Assembly (NCBI GenBank): GCA_964417685.1
Contig: CAYQIT010000002.1
Span: 1-64,000 of the forward strand
Source: CAJQGY01 sp964417685
Lineage (GTDB): Bacteria > Pseudomonadota > Gammaproteobacteria > Magnimaribacterales > D2472
Length of the DNA stretch: 64,000 nucleotides
Direction of reading: 5' to 3'
The translations under genes and the position numbers were made by a program. Each line of letters opens with the position of its first letter. The first letter of the stretch is position 1. This document shows positions 8,677 to 17,925 of the stretch, piece by piece. A model generated the notes under the pieces. It was given only the letters and a program-made list of their open reading frames with translations, ran no database searches and had not been told where the DNA came from.

Positions 8677-11600
8677 TTGAGAGACTTATTAAACTTATTA
8701 AAAACTGGTCAAGATGATTTTACTACTATATCTGCAGGTCTTGCTTCACCTCAAGTTATAAAATCTTGGTCATTTGGAGAAGTAAAAAAACCTGAAACTA
8801 TTAATTACAGGACTTTCAAACCAGAAAGAGACGGATTATTTTGTGCAAAGATATTTGGGCCAATAAAAGATTACGAATGTATTTGTGGCAAGTATAAGAG
8901 AATGAAGCACAGAGGTGTTGTCTGTGAAAAATGTGGAGTGGAAGTAACTCTTGCTAAAGTTAGAAGAGAAAGAATGGGTCATATTGACCTTGCTGCTCCA
9001 GTGGCACACATTTGGTTTTTAAAATCTTTACCATCAAGAATTGGGCTCTTGCTTAACGTTACTCTTAGAGAGATAGAGAGAGTTTTATATTTTGAGAGTT
9101 ATATAGTTACAGATCCTGGATTAACTGAACTAGAAAAAGGCCAAATTCTTACAGAAGAAGAGTGGGTAGAAAAATATGAAGAGTTTGGTGATGAATTTTC
9201 AGCTGGAATGGGTGCTGAAGCTGTTCAGGTTTTATTGGAAGAGTTGGACATAGATGATGAAATAAGAATTATTAGAGAAGAAATCCCTCAAACTAACTCT
9301 GAAACTAAACTAAAAAAACTATCTAAAAGGTTAAAGCTGTTAGAGGCTTTCAAAGACTCAGGCAATAGACCTGAGTGGATGATAATGAATGTTCTTCCTG
9401 TACTACCACCAGACTTAAGGCCATTAGTTCCTCTTGAGGGCGGAAGATTTGCAACATCTGATCTTAATGACTTATACAGAAGAGTTATTAATAGAAACAA
9501 TAGGCTTAAGAGATTGCTTGAGCTAAGTGCACCCGAAATTATCGTAAGAAACGAGAAAAGAATGCTTCAAGAGTCTGTAGATGCTCTTCTAGATAATGGA
9601 AGAAGAGGAAGGGTAATTACTGGTACTAACAAAAGACCACTTAAATCACTTGCTGATATGATTAAAGGTAAGGGTGGAAGATTTAGACAAAACCTTCTTG
9701 GTAAGCGTGTGGATTACTCTGGAAGATCTGTGATTGTATCCGGCCCTACACTTAAGCTGCATCAATGTGGACTACCTAAAAAGATGGCTTTGGAGCTATT
9801 CAAACCATTTGTTTATGGCGAATTAGAGAGAAGAGAGCTTGCCACAACAATCAAGGCAGCTAAAAAATTAGTTGAAAGAGAAACTCCAGAAGTTTGGGAA
9901 GTGTTAGAAGATGTTATTAGAGAACATCCAGTAATGTTAAATAGAGCCCCAACACTTCATAGATTAGGTTTACAAGCATTTGAACCAAAGCTGATTGAAG
10001 GTAAGGCAATTCAGCTTCACCCTCTAGTCTGTGTGGCTTTTAATGCTGATTTCGATGGTGACCAAATGGCTGTGCACGTTCCATTGACTCTTGAAGCTCA
10101 ACTCGAAGCTAGAGCCCTAATGATGTCAACAAATAATATTTTATCACCAGCTGACGGATCACCAATTATTAATCCAACCCAAGATGTTGTTCTTGGTTTG
10201 TATTATATGACCAGGGAAAACGCTAATGCTATTGGTAATGGAAGAGTCTTTAGTAATCCAGATGAAGTGTTAAGAGCATACGAAACAGAAACACTTTCAG
10301 TCCACTCTGCAGTTAAAGTAAGAATCAAAGATGCTGAGGGCAACTCTTCAATTGAAGATACAACTGTTGGAAGAATTATTATATGGAGAATTACTCCTAA
10401 GGAAGTTGGTTTTGAAAATATAAATAAAGTTCTTAATAAGAAACTAATTTCAAAACTTGTTGATATCTCATATAGGAAAGCTGGCCTTAAGAAAACTGTA
10501 ATTTTTGCCGATCAGTTAATGTACTTAGGATTTGATTTCTCAACTAGATCAGGCTCATCTATTGGAGTAAATGATTTTGTTATTCCTGAAGAAAAAGCAG
10601 GAATTATTGAGTCTTCTGAGAAAGAAGTTAAGGCTATTGAAAAGCAATTTGATTCTGGTCTTGTAACTAGAGGTGAAAGGTACAACAAGGTCATCGATAT
10701 TTGGTCAAGAGCTAATGAACAGGTTGCAAAAGCAATGATGGAAAAAATTAGTACTGAGCAAGCTACTTCTCCTGATGGAGAAAAGGTTGAACAATCCTCA
10801 TTCAATTCTGTATACATTTATGCAGACTCTGGAGCTAGGGGATCTCCTGCACAGATCAGACAGCTCTCCGGAATGAGGGGTTTAATGTCAAAACCTGATG
10901 GTTCAATTATTGAAACACCTATAACTGCAAATTTCAGAGAAGGTCTTTCAGTACTTCAATACTTCATATCTACACACGGAGCTAGAAAAGGTTTGGCTGA
11001 TACAGCGCTTAAAACCGCAAACTCAGGTTATTTAACAAGAAGGCTTTGTGATGTTTCTATGGACTCAGTTATTAATATTGATGACTGTGGAACTTCAGAC
11101 TCTATTATTGTTACATCAATAATTGATGGTGGTGAGATCATTCAAGCATTGACTGACAGAATTCTAGGTAGAGTTATTGCAGAGCCAATCAATGACGCTG
11201 ATGGAAATCTACTTTTTGCTGAAGGGACTATGCTAGATGAAGATGCGGTATCACAAATTGAATCGTTGAATTTATCATCTTTAAAAGTTAGATCACCCAT
11301 GACATGTGAGGCTTCTATTGGAGTATGCTCAAAGTGTTACGGTCGTGATTTAGCAAGAGGTCATTTGGTTCATAGAGGAGAGGCAGTTGGTGTTGTGGCT
11401 GCACAATCTATCGGAGAGCCTGGAACTCAGCTTACCATGCGTACTTTCCATATTGGTGGTGCAGCTTCAAGCTCATCTGAAGATAATGCTATTTTTAATA
11501 AGAATGCTGGCGTTGTTAATTTTTCTGATGACATTAAGACTGTAACTAACAAAGATAAGCTGCAAGTAGTTGTTTCAAGAAATGCTATGTGTACTATGGA

Positions 11601-12858
11601 AGACACACAGGGAAGAATTGTTGAGCAATATAAGGTTCCTTATGGTGCTACTCTTGAAGTTTCTGATAAAGCAGCGCTGGATCAAGGAACAAAAATTGCT
11701 TCATGGGATCCGTATACAAGACCAATCGTATCTGAGACATCTGGTAAAATTAAGTTTTCAGATATAGAAGATGGTGTAACTGTAAGATCTCAAACTGATG
11801 AATTGACAGGATTGAGCAGTATAGAGGTTATTGAAACATCAGAAAGGCCGTCTGCCGGTAAAGAGCTTGTTCCTTCAATTTCAATTGTTGACTCGAAAGG
11901 AAAAACAGTTCTGATAGGAGATTTTAAAGCTCCTGCAACATACACTCTTCCAGCAAATGCTTTAGTAAACCTCAAAGATGGACAAAAGCTAACAGCTGGT
12001 GAGGTATTAGCTAGAATTCCATTGGTAGCATCAAAAACAAAAGACATCACAGGTGGTCTGCCAAGGGTTGCTGATCTATTTGAGGCTAGAAAACCAAAGG
12101 ATGCAGCAGTATTATCTGAAGAGACCGGAATAATTTCTTTTGGAAAAGAAACAAAAGGTAAAGTTAGACTAGTTATTACTCCTGAAGGCGCAACTAAAAA
12201 AGCTCACAATGTTGAAATGTTGATACCTAAACATAGAACCCTTTCAGTTTTTGAAGGAGAAAGAATCTCTAAAGGGGATATCATTTCTGATGGCCCATTA
12301 AGTCCACATGATATTTTAAGACTAAAAGGTATTCCTGAATTAACAAACTTTATTGTTAATGAAATTCAGGACGTGTACAGACTTCAGGGAGTTTCTATAA
12401 ATGATAAGCATATAGAAACTATATTAAGGCAGATGTTGAGAAAAGCTTTAATTATAGATGGTGAAGATACTAAATTTATCCAAGGCGATCAGGTTGACTA
12501 TGCTGAGCTTAAAGAAGAAAATGAAAGAGTCTTAGCAGCAGGTAAAACACCTGCTCAGTTTGAAAGAGTATTATTAGGGATTACTAAAGCATCTCTTGCA
12601 ACTAACTCGTTCATATCTGCAGCATCCTTCCAGGAAACAACTAGAGTCTTAACTGAAGCAGCTGTAACAGGTAAAAAAGATCATCTGAGAGGTCTAAAGG
12701 AAAATGTGGTTGTTGGAAGACTTATACCAGCTGGTACAGGTATGGAATTCCATGACAAACTAAGAAATAAAAAACAGTACGATCTTGATGAGCAAACATT
12801 ATCAGCAGATGATATTGAGGCAGCATTGAGACAGGAACTGCAAGAAAATGAGGAATAA
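8677..12858 (+). CDS. rpoC: DNA-directed RNA polymerase subunit beta-prime
   Basis: The beta-prime subunit carries the catalytic magnesium site in NADFDGDQMAVH. The N-terminal zinc site is present as CICGKYKRMKHRGVVCEKCG, near residues 68-87. A second zinc-type cluster (CEASIGVCSKCYG) lies in the C-terminal half. The 1393 residues match the family (E. coli 1407). The start is TTG at 8677 behind TAGGAG; the next residues RDLLNLLK are the conserved N terminus, which supports this start. Confidence 0.98.
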   Translation: MRDLLNLLKTGQDDFTTISAGLASPQVIKSWSFGEVKKPETINYRTFKPERDGLFCAKIFGPIKDYECICGKYKRMKHRGVVCEKCGVEVTLAKVRRERMGHIDLAAPVAHIWFLKSLPSRIGLLLNVTLREIERVLYFESYIVTDPGLTELEKGQILTEEEWVEKYEEFGDEFSAGMGAEAVQVLLEELDIDDEIRIIREEIPQTNSETKLKKLSKRLKLLEAFKDSGNRPEWMIMNVLPVLPPDLRPLVPLEGGRFATSDLNDLYRRVINRNNRLKRLLELSAPEIIVRNEKRMLQESVDALLDNGRRGRVITGTNKRPLKSLADMIKGKGGRFRQNLLGKRVDYSGRSVIVSGPTLKLHQCGLPKKMALELFKPFVYGELERRELATTIKAAKKLVERETPEVWEVLEDVIREHPVMLNRAPTLHRLGLQAFEPKLIEGKAIQLHPLVCVAFNADFDGDQMAVHVPLTLEAQLEARALMMSTNNILSPADGSPIINPTQDVVLGLYYMTRENANAIGNGRVFSNPDEVLRAYETETLSVHSAVKVRIKDAEGNSSIEDTTVGRIIIWRITPKEVGFENINKVLNKKLISKLVDISYRKAGLKKTVIFADQLMYLGFDFSTRSGSSIGVNDFVIPEEKAGIIESSEKEVKAIEKQFDSGLVTRGERYNKVIDIWSRANEQVAKAMMEKISTEQATSPDGEKVEQSSFNSVYIYADSGARGSPAQIRQLSGMRGLMSKPDGSIIETPITANFREGLSVLQYFISTHGARKGLADTALKTANSGYLTRRLCDVSMDSVINIDDCGTSDSIIVTSIIDGGEIIQALTDRILGRVIAEPINDADGNLLFAEGTMLDEDAVSQIESLNLSSLKVRSPMTCEASIGVCSKCYGRDLARGHLVHRGEAVGVVAAQSIGEPGTQLTMRTFHIGGAASSSSEDNAIFNKNAGVVNFSDDIKTVTNKDKLQVVVSRNAMCTMEDTQGRIVEQYKVPYGATLEVSDKAALDQGTKIASWDPYTRPIVSETSGKIKFSDIEDGVTVRSQTDELTGLSSIEVIETSERPSAGKELVPSISIVDSKGKTVLIGDFKAPATYTLPANALVNLKDGQKLTAGEVLARIPLVASKTKDITGGLPRVADLFEARKPKDAAVLSEETGIISFGKETKGKVRLVITPEGATKKAHNVEMLIPKHRTLSVFEGERISKGDIISDGPLSPHDILRLKGIPELTNFIVNEIQDVYRLQGVSINDKHIETILRQMLRKALIIDGEDTKFIQGDQVDYAELKEENERVLAAGKTPAQFERVLLGITKASLATNSFISAASFQETTRVLTEAAVTGKKDHLRGLKENVVVGRLIPAGTGMEFHDKLRNKKQYDLDEQTLSADDIEAALRQELQENEE

Positions 12859-12860
12859 TG

Positions 12861-12889
12861 TTGACCGCGATCAATCTGCTCTATAAAAT
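12861..12889 (+). promoter_or_regulatory. predicted sigma-70 promoter for the str operon
   Basis: TTGACC (12861-12866) and TAAAAT (12884-12889) are separated by 17 nt in the 57-nt rpoC-rpsL gap. CGCGAT (12866-12871) and ATCGCG (12888-12893) could pair across the spacer, and nothing resembling a terminator T-tract follows. This would allow rpsL-rpsG-fusA to be transcribed independently of rpoBC. Confidence 0.6.
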
Positions 12890-12915
12890 CGCGACCTAAA
12901 CTAAAAATATATATT

Positions 12916-13287
12916 ATGGCTACAGTAAATCAATTAGTTAAAAAATCTAGAAAACCAAAAACTAGAAAAACAGATGTGCCAGCGCTTAAAGCTTGCCCGC
13001 AAAGAAGAGGTGTATGTACACGTGTCTATACAACAACTCCTAAGAAACCTAACTCTGCATTGCGTAAAGTTTGCAGGGTGAGACTAACTAGTGGTTTTGA
13101 AGTTACTTCATACATTGGTGGTGAAGGTCATAATTTACAAGAACACTCCCTTGTTCTTATAAGAGGCGGAAGAGTTAAAGACTTGCCTGGGGTTAGATAT
13201 CATACCGTCAGAGGTACTTTAGATACTTCAGGGGTTGCTGGAAGAAAACAACGTAGATCCAAATATGGAGCAAAAAAAGGTAAATAA
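12916..13287 (+). CDS. rpsL: 30S ribosomal protein S12
   Basis: S12 sits at the decoding centre and controls tRNA selection fidelity. The 123-residue protein is full length (E. coli 124). The segments TTPKKPNSALRK and GGRVKDLPGVRYH, where streptomycin-resistance substitutions occur in other bacteria, have the wild-type lysines. The 2-nt gap to rpsG contrasts with the approximately 100-nt E. coli spacer that carries the S7 repressor site. Confidence 0.97.
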   Translation: MATVNQLVKKSRKPKTRKTDVPALKACPQRRGVCTRVYTTTPKKPNSALRKVCRVRLTSGFEVTSYIGGEGHNLQEHSLVLIRGGRVKDLPGVRYHTVRGTLDTSGVAGRKQRRSKYGAKKGK

Positions 13288-13289
13288 TT

Positions 13290-13760
13290 ATGCCAAGAAG
13301 AAGAAGTCCCGAGAAAAGAAAAGTTTTACCAGATCCTAAATACAAGGATATTGTTTTAGCTAAATTCATGAACAACCTAATGAAAGATGGTAAAAAATCG
13401 ACAGCAGAGAAAATTGTTTATGGTGCATTCGATCAAATCACTAAAACAACAAAAGAAGATCCTCTTGAGATATTTTCAAAAGCACTAAGCGAAGTCAGTC
13501 CAGTTGTAGAGGTTAAATCGCGAAGAGTTGGTGGAGCTAATTATCAGGTGCCTATTGAAATAAGACCATCAAGAAGACAGGCTCTTGCTATGAGGTGGAT
13601 TGTTGATGCCGCTAGAAAGAGAAGCGAAAAGTCTATGCATTTAAGGCTTGCTGGAGAATTGCAAGACGCATCTCAAAAGAAAGGTTCTGCTGTTCGAAAG
13701 AAAGAAGAAGTTCATAAAATGGCAGAAGCTAACAAAGCCTTCTCTCATTTCAGGTTTTAA
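13290..13760 (+). CDS. rpsG: 30S ribosomal protein S7
   Basis: S7 nucleates assembly of the 30S head and contacts the E-site tRNA. At 156 residues it is the common short form. Typical segments are RRRSPEKRKVLPDPKY at the N terminus and RRVGGANYQVPIEIRPSRRQ near residues 76-95. It follows rpsL after 2 nt and precedes fusA by 24 nt. Confidence 0.97.
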   Translation: MPRRRSPEKRKVLPDPKYKDIVLAKFMNNLMKDGKKSTAEKIVYGAFDQITKTTKEDPLEIFSKALSEVSPVVEVKSRRVGGANYQVPIEIRPSRRQALAMRWIVDAARKRSEKSMHLRLAGELQDASQKKGSAVRKKEEVHKMAEANKAFSHFRF

Positions 13761-13784
13761 TCAGATAATTTAAATTTAATTACT

Positions 13785-15887
13785 ATGGCTAGACAAATTG
13801 TTTTAAATAAATATCGTAATGTTGGTATATGTGCTCACGTAGACGCGGGTAAAACTACAACTACAGAAAGAGTTCTATTTTATACAGGATTATCTCACAA
13901 AATCGGTGAAGTTCACGATGGCGCTGCCACCATGGACTGGATGGAACAAGAGCAAGAAAGAGGTATTACCATTACATCTGCTGCAACTACATGTTTTTGG
14001 AGTGGTATGGAGCAACAATTTCCTCAGCATAGAATAAACATTATTGATACTCCAGGCCACGTTGATTTTACAATTGAGGTAGAAAGATCATTGAGGGTGT
14101 TAGATGGCGCAGTTGTAGTATTTTGTGGGACATCTGGAGTTGAGCCGCAATCAGAAACTGTTTGGAGACAGGCTAATAGGTATGAAGTCCCAAGAGTGGT
14201 ATTTGTTAACAAAATGGATAGAGCTGGTGCAAACTTTGAGAGAGTTGTTCAACAAATTAAAGACAGGCTACAAGCAAATATTGTTCCAATTCAATATAAC
14301 ATTGGTGCTGAAGATGACTTCAAAGGTGTTGTTGATCTAATAAATATGAGAGCAATATACTGGAATGAAGAAGATCAAGGTTTAACTTTCGACTCCAAAG
14401 AAATTCCAGAAGATCTCCTAGATAAATGCACACAATTAAGAGAAGAAATGCTTGAAGCTGCTGCTGAAGCAAATGAAGAACTTATGGATGCTTATCTTGA
14501 GAGCGGTGATTTATCAGTAGAGCAAATAAAAGAAGGTTTAAGGATCAGGTCTTTAGCAAATGAGGTTATTGTTGGTTTATGCGGATCTGCTTTTAAGAAT
14601 AAAGGTGTCCAAGCTATGCTTGATGCAGTAGTTGAATATTTGCCTGCGCCTGATGAAGTCAAAGCTATTAAAGGTGTAATACCAAACAACTCTCAAGAAG
14701 ACGAAGAAGAAGATTCAAGAAAATCTTCCGATGATGAGCCCTTTTCAGCACTTGCTTTTAAAATCGCAACAGATCCATTTGTTGGAACTTTGACTTTTAT
14801 TAGAGTCTATTCAGGCGTGTTGTCAGTTGGTGATGCTGTAATCAATTCAACTAAATCTAAAAAAGAAAGAGTTGGGCGAATGGTTCAAATGCATTCAAAT
14901 AACAGAGAAGAAATCAAAGAAGTAAGAGCGGGGGATATTGCTGCATGTATTGGACTAAAAGATATTACCACTGGTGATACCTTATCAGATTCTAATAGCC
15001 CAATAGTATTAGAAAGAATGGATTTTCCTGAACCTGTCATATCTGTAGCAGTTGAGCCTAAATCAAAACCAGATCAAGAAAAAATGTCACTTGCGCTTGG
15101 AAAGTTAGCTCAAGAAGATCCTTCATTTAGAGTAGCAAGCGATGAAGAGTCTGGTCAAACCATCATATCTGGAATGGGAGAGCTCCACTTAGACGTTCTG
15201 GTTGATAGAATGAGAAGAGAATTTTCTGTGGAGGCTAATATTGGTAAGCCACAAGTGGCATACAGAGAAACTATTAAAGAAACAGTTGAAGTTGAGGGTA
15301 AATTTGTTCGTCAAAGTGGTGGTAAAGGACAGTATGGTCATGTTTGGTTAAAGCTTGAACCATTAGGCTTAGACGATGAATACGAATTTGTAGACAAGAT
15401 TGTAGGTGGAGTAATTCCAAAAGAATATATACCTGCTGTAAATAAAGGCATTCAAGAACAAATGCAAAATGGAGTTATTGCAGGTTATCCATTGTTAGCT
15501 CTGAGAGCTACACTATATGATGGATCTTTTCATGATGTTGATTCTAATGAAATGGCATTCAAGATTGCGGGTTCAATGGCTTTAAAGGAAGGCGCTAACA
15601 AAGCAAAGCCTGCTTTGCTTGAGCCAGTAATGAAAGTTGTAGTTGTAACACCTGAAGAGCATATGGGTGATGTTGTAGGTGATCTCAATAGAAGAAGGGG
15701 AATAATATTAGGTATGGATGACATTACTTCTGGTAAAGAAGTTTCATCTGAAGTTCCTCTTGCAGAAATGTTTGGATATGCAACTGATTTAAGATCAGCA
15801 ACCCAAGGTAGGGCAACTTTTACTATGGAATTTACTAAGTACGGTGAGGTCCCAAGTAATATAGCTGAGCAACTAAAAACCTCTTAA
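13785..15887 (+). CDS. fusA: elongation factor G
   Basis: EF-G is the GTPase that drives translocation and, with RRF, ribosome recycling. The 700-residue protein has G1 AHVDAGKTT near residues 17-25, DTPGHVDF, NKMDRAGANF and the C-terminal domain IV-V segments RRGIILGMDD and GYATDLRSATQGRATFTMEF. A short acidic insertion (about residues 305-318, QEDEEEDSRKSSDDE) sits near the end of the G domain. In most relatives tufA follows; here the next gene is rpsJ, after 128 nt containing a promoter. Confidence 0.97.
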   Translation: MARQIVLNKYRNVGICAHVDAGKTTTTERVLFYTGLSHKIGEVHDGAATMDWMEQEQERGITITSAATTCFWSGMEQQFPQHRINIIDTPGHVDFTIEVERSLRVLDGAVVVFCGTSGVEPQSETVWRQANRYEVPRVVFVNKMDRAGANFERVVQQIKDRLQANIVPIQYNIGAEDDFKGVVDLINMRAIYWNEEDQGLTFDSKEIPEDLLDKCTQLREEMLEAAAEANEELMDAYLESGDLSVEQIKEGLRIRSLANEVIVGLCGSAFKNKGVQAMLDAVVEYLPAPDEVKAIKGVIPNNSQEDEEEDSRKSSDDEPFSALAFKIATDPFVGTLTFIRVYSGVLSVGDAVINSTKSKKERVGRMVQMHSNNREEIKEVRAGDIAACIGLKDITTGDTLSDSNSPIVLERMDFPEPVISVAVEPKSKPDQEKMSLALGKLAQEDPSFRVASDEESGQTIISGMGELHLDVLVDRMRREFSVEANIGKPQVAYRETIKETVEVEGKFVRQSGGKGQYGHVWLKLEPLGLDDEYEFVDKIVGGVIPKEYIPAVNKGIQEQMQNGVIAGYPLLALRATLYDGSFHDVDSNEMAFKIAGSMALKEGANKAKPALLEPVMKVVVVTPEEHMGDVVGDLNRRRGIILGMDDITSGKEVSSEVPLAEMFGYATDLRSATQGRATFTMEFTKYGEVPSNIAEQLKTS

Positions 15888-15918
15888 AAATATATAAAAT
15901 AAAACTGCTTCATTTATA

Positions 15919-15948
15919 TTGACAGTTGGGTAATTAGAAGCTTAGAAT
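15919..15948 (+). promoter_or_regulatory. predicted sigma-70 promoter for the S10 operon
   Basis: A perfect -35 hexamer TTGACA (15919-15924) is followed after 18 nt by TAGAAT (15943-15948). The expected start near 15955 gives a leader of about 60 nt with a possible stem CACATT (15953-15958)/AATGTG (15972-15977). That leader is much shorter than the E. coli S10 leader, which folds into several hairpins for L4 control. Confidence 0.75.
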
Positions 15949-16015
15949 ACGCCACATTTTGCGATTTGCTTAATGTGAAAGAAAATTTTTATAGGTATTA
16001 ATTTAAAGGAAAAAA

Positions 16016-16327
16016 ATGGAGAACCAATCAATAAGAATAAGGCTTAAGGCTTTCGATTATAGACTGATTGATGCTTCAGCTAAATTAATAGTAGAAACAG
16101 TAAAAAAAACTGGAGCTGTTATTAATGGGCCTATTCCATTACCTGTTAAAAAGGAGAAAACAACAATCTTGAAATCTCCTCATAAAGATAAAGATGCAAG
16201 AGATCAATATGAGATTGTTACTTATAAAAGACTTATGGATATAGTCAAACCAACTGATAAAACAGTTGATGCTTTAATGAAATTAGATCTATCTTCAGGG
16301 GTGGACGTTCAAATAAGCTTAGGCTAA
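16016..16327 (+). CDS. rpsJ: 30S ribosomal protein S10
   Basis: S10 is a 30S head protein that also joins antitermination complexes through NusB and NusG. The 103 residues equal the E. coli length. It shows IRIRLKAFDYRLID near the N terminus and GPIPLPVKKEKTTILKSPHKDKDARDQYE in the loop region. It is the first gene of the S10 operon, with AAAGGA as ribosome-binding site. A 60-nt spacer with unusual structure separates it from rplC. Confidence 0.97.
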   Translation: MENQSIRIRLKAFDYRLIDASAKLIVETVKKTGAVINGPIPLPVKKEKTTILKSPHKDKDARDQYEIVTYKRLMDIVKPTDKTVDALMKLDLSSGVDVQISLG

Positions 16328-16333
16328 TTCATT

Positions 16334-16380
16334 TATAACGCGAATGCGGCCATAGAGGGTTATAAGCCCCGTATATAGGA
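16334..16380 (+). promoter_or_regulatory. structured rpsJ-rplC spacer resembling a 23S rRNA element
   Basis: Positions 16352-16373 closely match the E. coli 23S rRNA segment ATACAGGGTGACAGCCCC plus GTA (roughly nt 320-340 by my recollection), with three substitutions and one extra A. GGG (16357-16359) can pair with CCC (16367-16369) as in rRNA. An alternative stem TATAAC (16334-16339)/GTTATA (16359-16364) overlaps it. The element ends against the rplC ribosome-binding site (TAGGAGAG). L4, encoded two genes on, binds this part of 23S rRNA, so an L4 autoregulatory mimic is a reasonable inference. Confidence 0.5.
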
Positions 16381-16387
16381 GAGAAAA

Positions 16388-17023
16388 TTGAGTTTAGGCT
16401 TAATAGGAAATAAATCTGGAATGTCTCGTCTTTTTCTTGAAGATGGAGAATCTGTTCCTGTTACCGCAGTATCTGTTTGCGGTAATTTTGTAGCTGATAT
16501 CAAAACAACAGAAAAAGATGGTTATTCATCATTAGTTGTTTCAAAGACAAAGAAATCAAATAACGTAAATAAATCAAAGAGCGAGTTCTTCAAAAAGGTT
16601 AATCTAAATCCAGGTATTCTTGCAGAATTTAGGTGTGATTCAGATCAGGCTGAAGAATATGCTGTTGGTAAACATTTAACAGCTGATATGTTCAAAGTTG
16701 GTCAATATGTTGATGTTACAGGAACATCGAAAGGTAAAGGTTATGCCGGGGTCATTAAAAGACATAACTTTGCTATGCAAGACGCTACTCATGGTAACTC
16801 ACTATCTCATAGAGCTCACGGCTCAATTGGTCAATGTCAAACCCCAGGAAGAGTCTGGAAAGGTAAAAAGATGTCAGGCCATATGGGTAATGTGCAAAAA
16901 ACTGTTCAGAACTTAAAAATAGTTGATTTAGATATTGAGAATAACATCATTTATATTAAAGGAGCAGTTCCAGGCTTCAATGGTGCAGACCTAAAAATTA
17001 AACCTTCGCTAAAAAGATCATGA
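16388..17023 (+). CDS. rplC: 50S ribosomal protein L3
   Basis: L3 is an early-assembly protein that reaches toward the peptidyl-transferase centre. The 211 residues match the family (E. coli 209). The beta-barrel N terminus SLGLIGNKSGMSRLF and the GSIGQCQTPGRVWKGKKMSGHMG extension near residues 139-161 are present. The start is TTG at 16388 behind TAGGAG. Its stop overlaps the rplD ATG by 4 nt. A 23S-like element lies directly upstream. Confidence 0.96.
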   Translation: MSLGLIGNKSGMSRLFLEDGESVPVTAVSVCGNFVADIKTTEKDGYSSLVVSKTKKSNNVNKSKSEFFKKVNLNPGILAEFRCDSDQAEEYAVGKHLTADMFKVGQYVDVTGTSKGKGYAGVIKRHNFAMQDATHGNSLSHRAHGSIGQCQTPGRVWKGKKMSGHMGNVQKTVQNLKIVDLDIENNIIYIKGAVPGFNGADLKIKPSLKRS

Positions 17024-17634
17024 AAATAGACTTATTATCAACAACAAAAAAACAGAACATAGATATATCTGATTCTGCTTTTGGAAGAGACTTTAATGAA
17101 TCTCTTGTTCATCAGGCTGTTGTAAGCTACATGGCTGGTTCAAGACAGGGAACTTCTCAACAAAAGACTAGATCTGATGTTAGAGGTGGCGGTAAAAAAC
17201 CTTATAGACAAAAGGGAACAGGAAGAGCTAGAGCAGGTACTATCAGAAGTCCACTTTGGAGAGGTGGTGGTGTAGCCTTTGCTTCTAGACCAAGAGACTA
17301 TAGCAAGAAGATCAATAAGAAAATGTATAGAGCTGCTATAAGATCTATATTTTCTGAGTTACTTAGACAAGAGAAACTCGTTGCTATCGAAAATCCTGTT
17401 TTAGACAAACCAAAAACAAAAGAAATAGCAAAATTTTTGAGTGAATTTTCATTAAGTAAGGTCCTAATTATTACTGATGAGATAGACATCAATCTATTTT
17501 TATCTGTAAGAAATATTCCAAATGTAGATGTAATAACTGTGAGAGAGATCAATCCAGTTATTTTGCTCAAGGCTCAAAAAGTAGCAGTAACTGCCGAAGC
17601 ATTTAAACAAATTGAGGAGTGGGTAGATGCATAA
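17020..17634 (+). CDS. rplD: 50S ribosomal protein L4
   Basis: L4 lines the polypeptide exit tunnel and, in E. coli, represses the S10 operon at both transcription and translation. The 204-residue protein has the long tunnel loop GGGKKPYRQKGTGRARAGTIRSPLWRGGG (about residues 58-86) and the globular C-terminal domain. It overlaps rplC (ATGA) and rplW, so translation is probably coupled. Its possible mRNA target is discussed at 16334-16380. Confidence 0.97.
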   Translation: MKIDLLSTTKKQNIDISDSAFGRDFNESLVHQAVVSYMAGSRQGTSQQKTRSDVRGGGKKPYRQKGTGRARAGTIRSPLWRGGGVAFASRPRDYSKKINKKMYRAAIRSIFSELLRQEKLVAIENPVLDKPKTKEIAKFLSEFSLSKVLIITDEIDINLFLSVRNIPNVDVITVREINPVILLKAQKVAVTAEAFKQIEEWVDA

Positions 17635-17923
17635 CGAAAAATTATACACATTGATTCAAGCCCCAATAGTTACTGAAAAATCTTCTCGATTAGGTGAAGA
17701 GCTTAAGCAATTTGTTTTTAAAGTAGATCTTTCAGCAAATAAAAGAGAGATCAAACAAGCCGTAGAAAAACTTTTTAAAGTTGAAGTTCTAAAAGTTACT
17801 ACTTCAATAGTAAAGGGTAAAAAGAAAAGAAATAGAACGGGAATTTACAAGAGATCAAATTATAAAAAAGCTTTTGTAACTCTTGGAAAAGATTCTGAAA
17901 TACAACTTGAGGGTATTAATTAA
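17627..17923 (+). CDS. rplW: 50S ribosomal protein L23
   Basis: L23 sits at the tunnel exit and docks trigger factor and SRP. The 98-residue protein shows LIQAPIVTEKSSRL, the EVLKVTTSIVKGKKKRNR stretch and the basic extension GIYKRSNYKKAFVTL. The ATG overlaps the 3' end of rplD by 8 nt. This is a normal S10-operon member of normal length (E. coli 100). Confidence 0.96.
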   Translation: MHNEKLYTLIQAPIVTEKSSRLGEELKQFVFKVDLSANKREIKQAVEKLFKVEVLKVTTSIVKGKKKRNRTGIYKRSNYKKAFVTLGKDSEIQLEGIN

Positions 17924-17925
17924 TC

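Noticed and set aside
11570..11767. Plus-strand frame inside rpoC with MFQEMLC start
   Set aside because: It is an alternate-frame shadow within a highly conserved gene, with no start signal.
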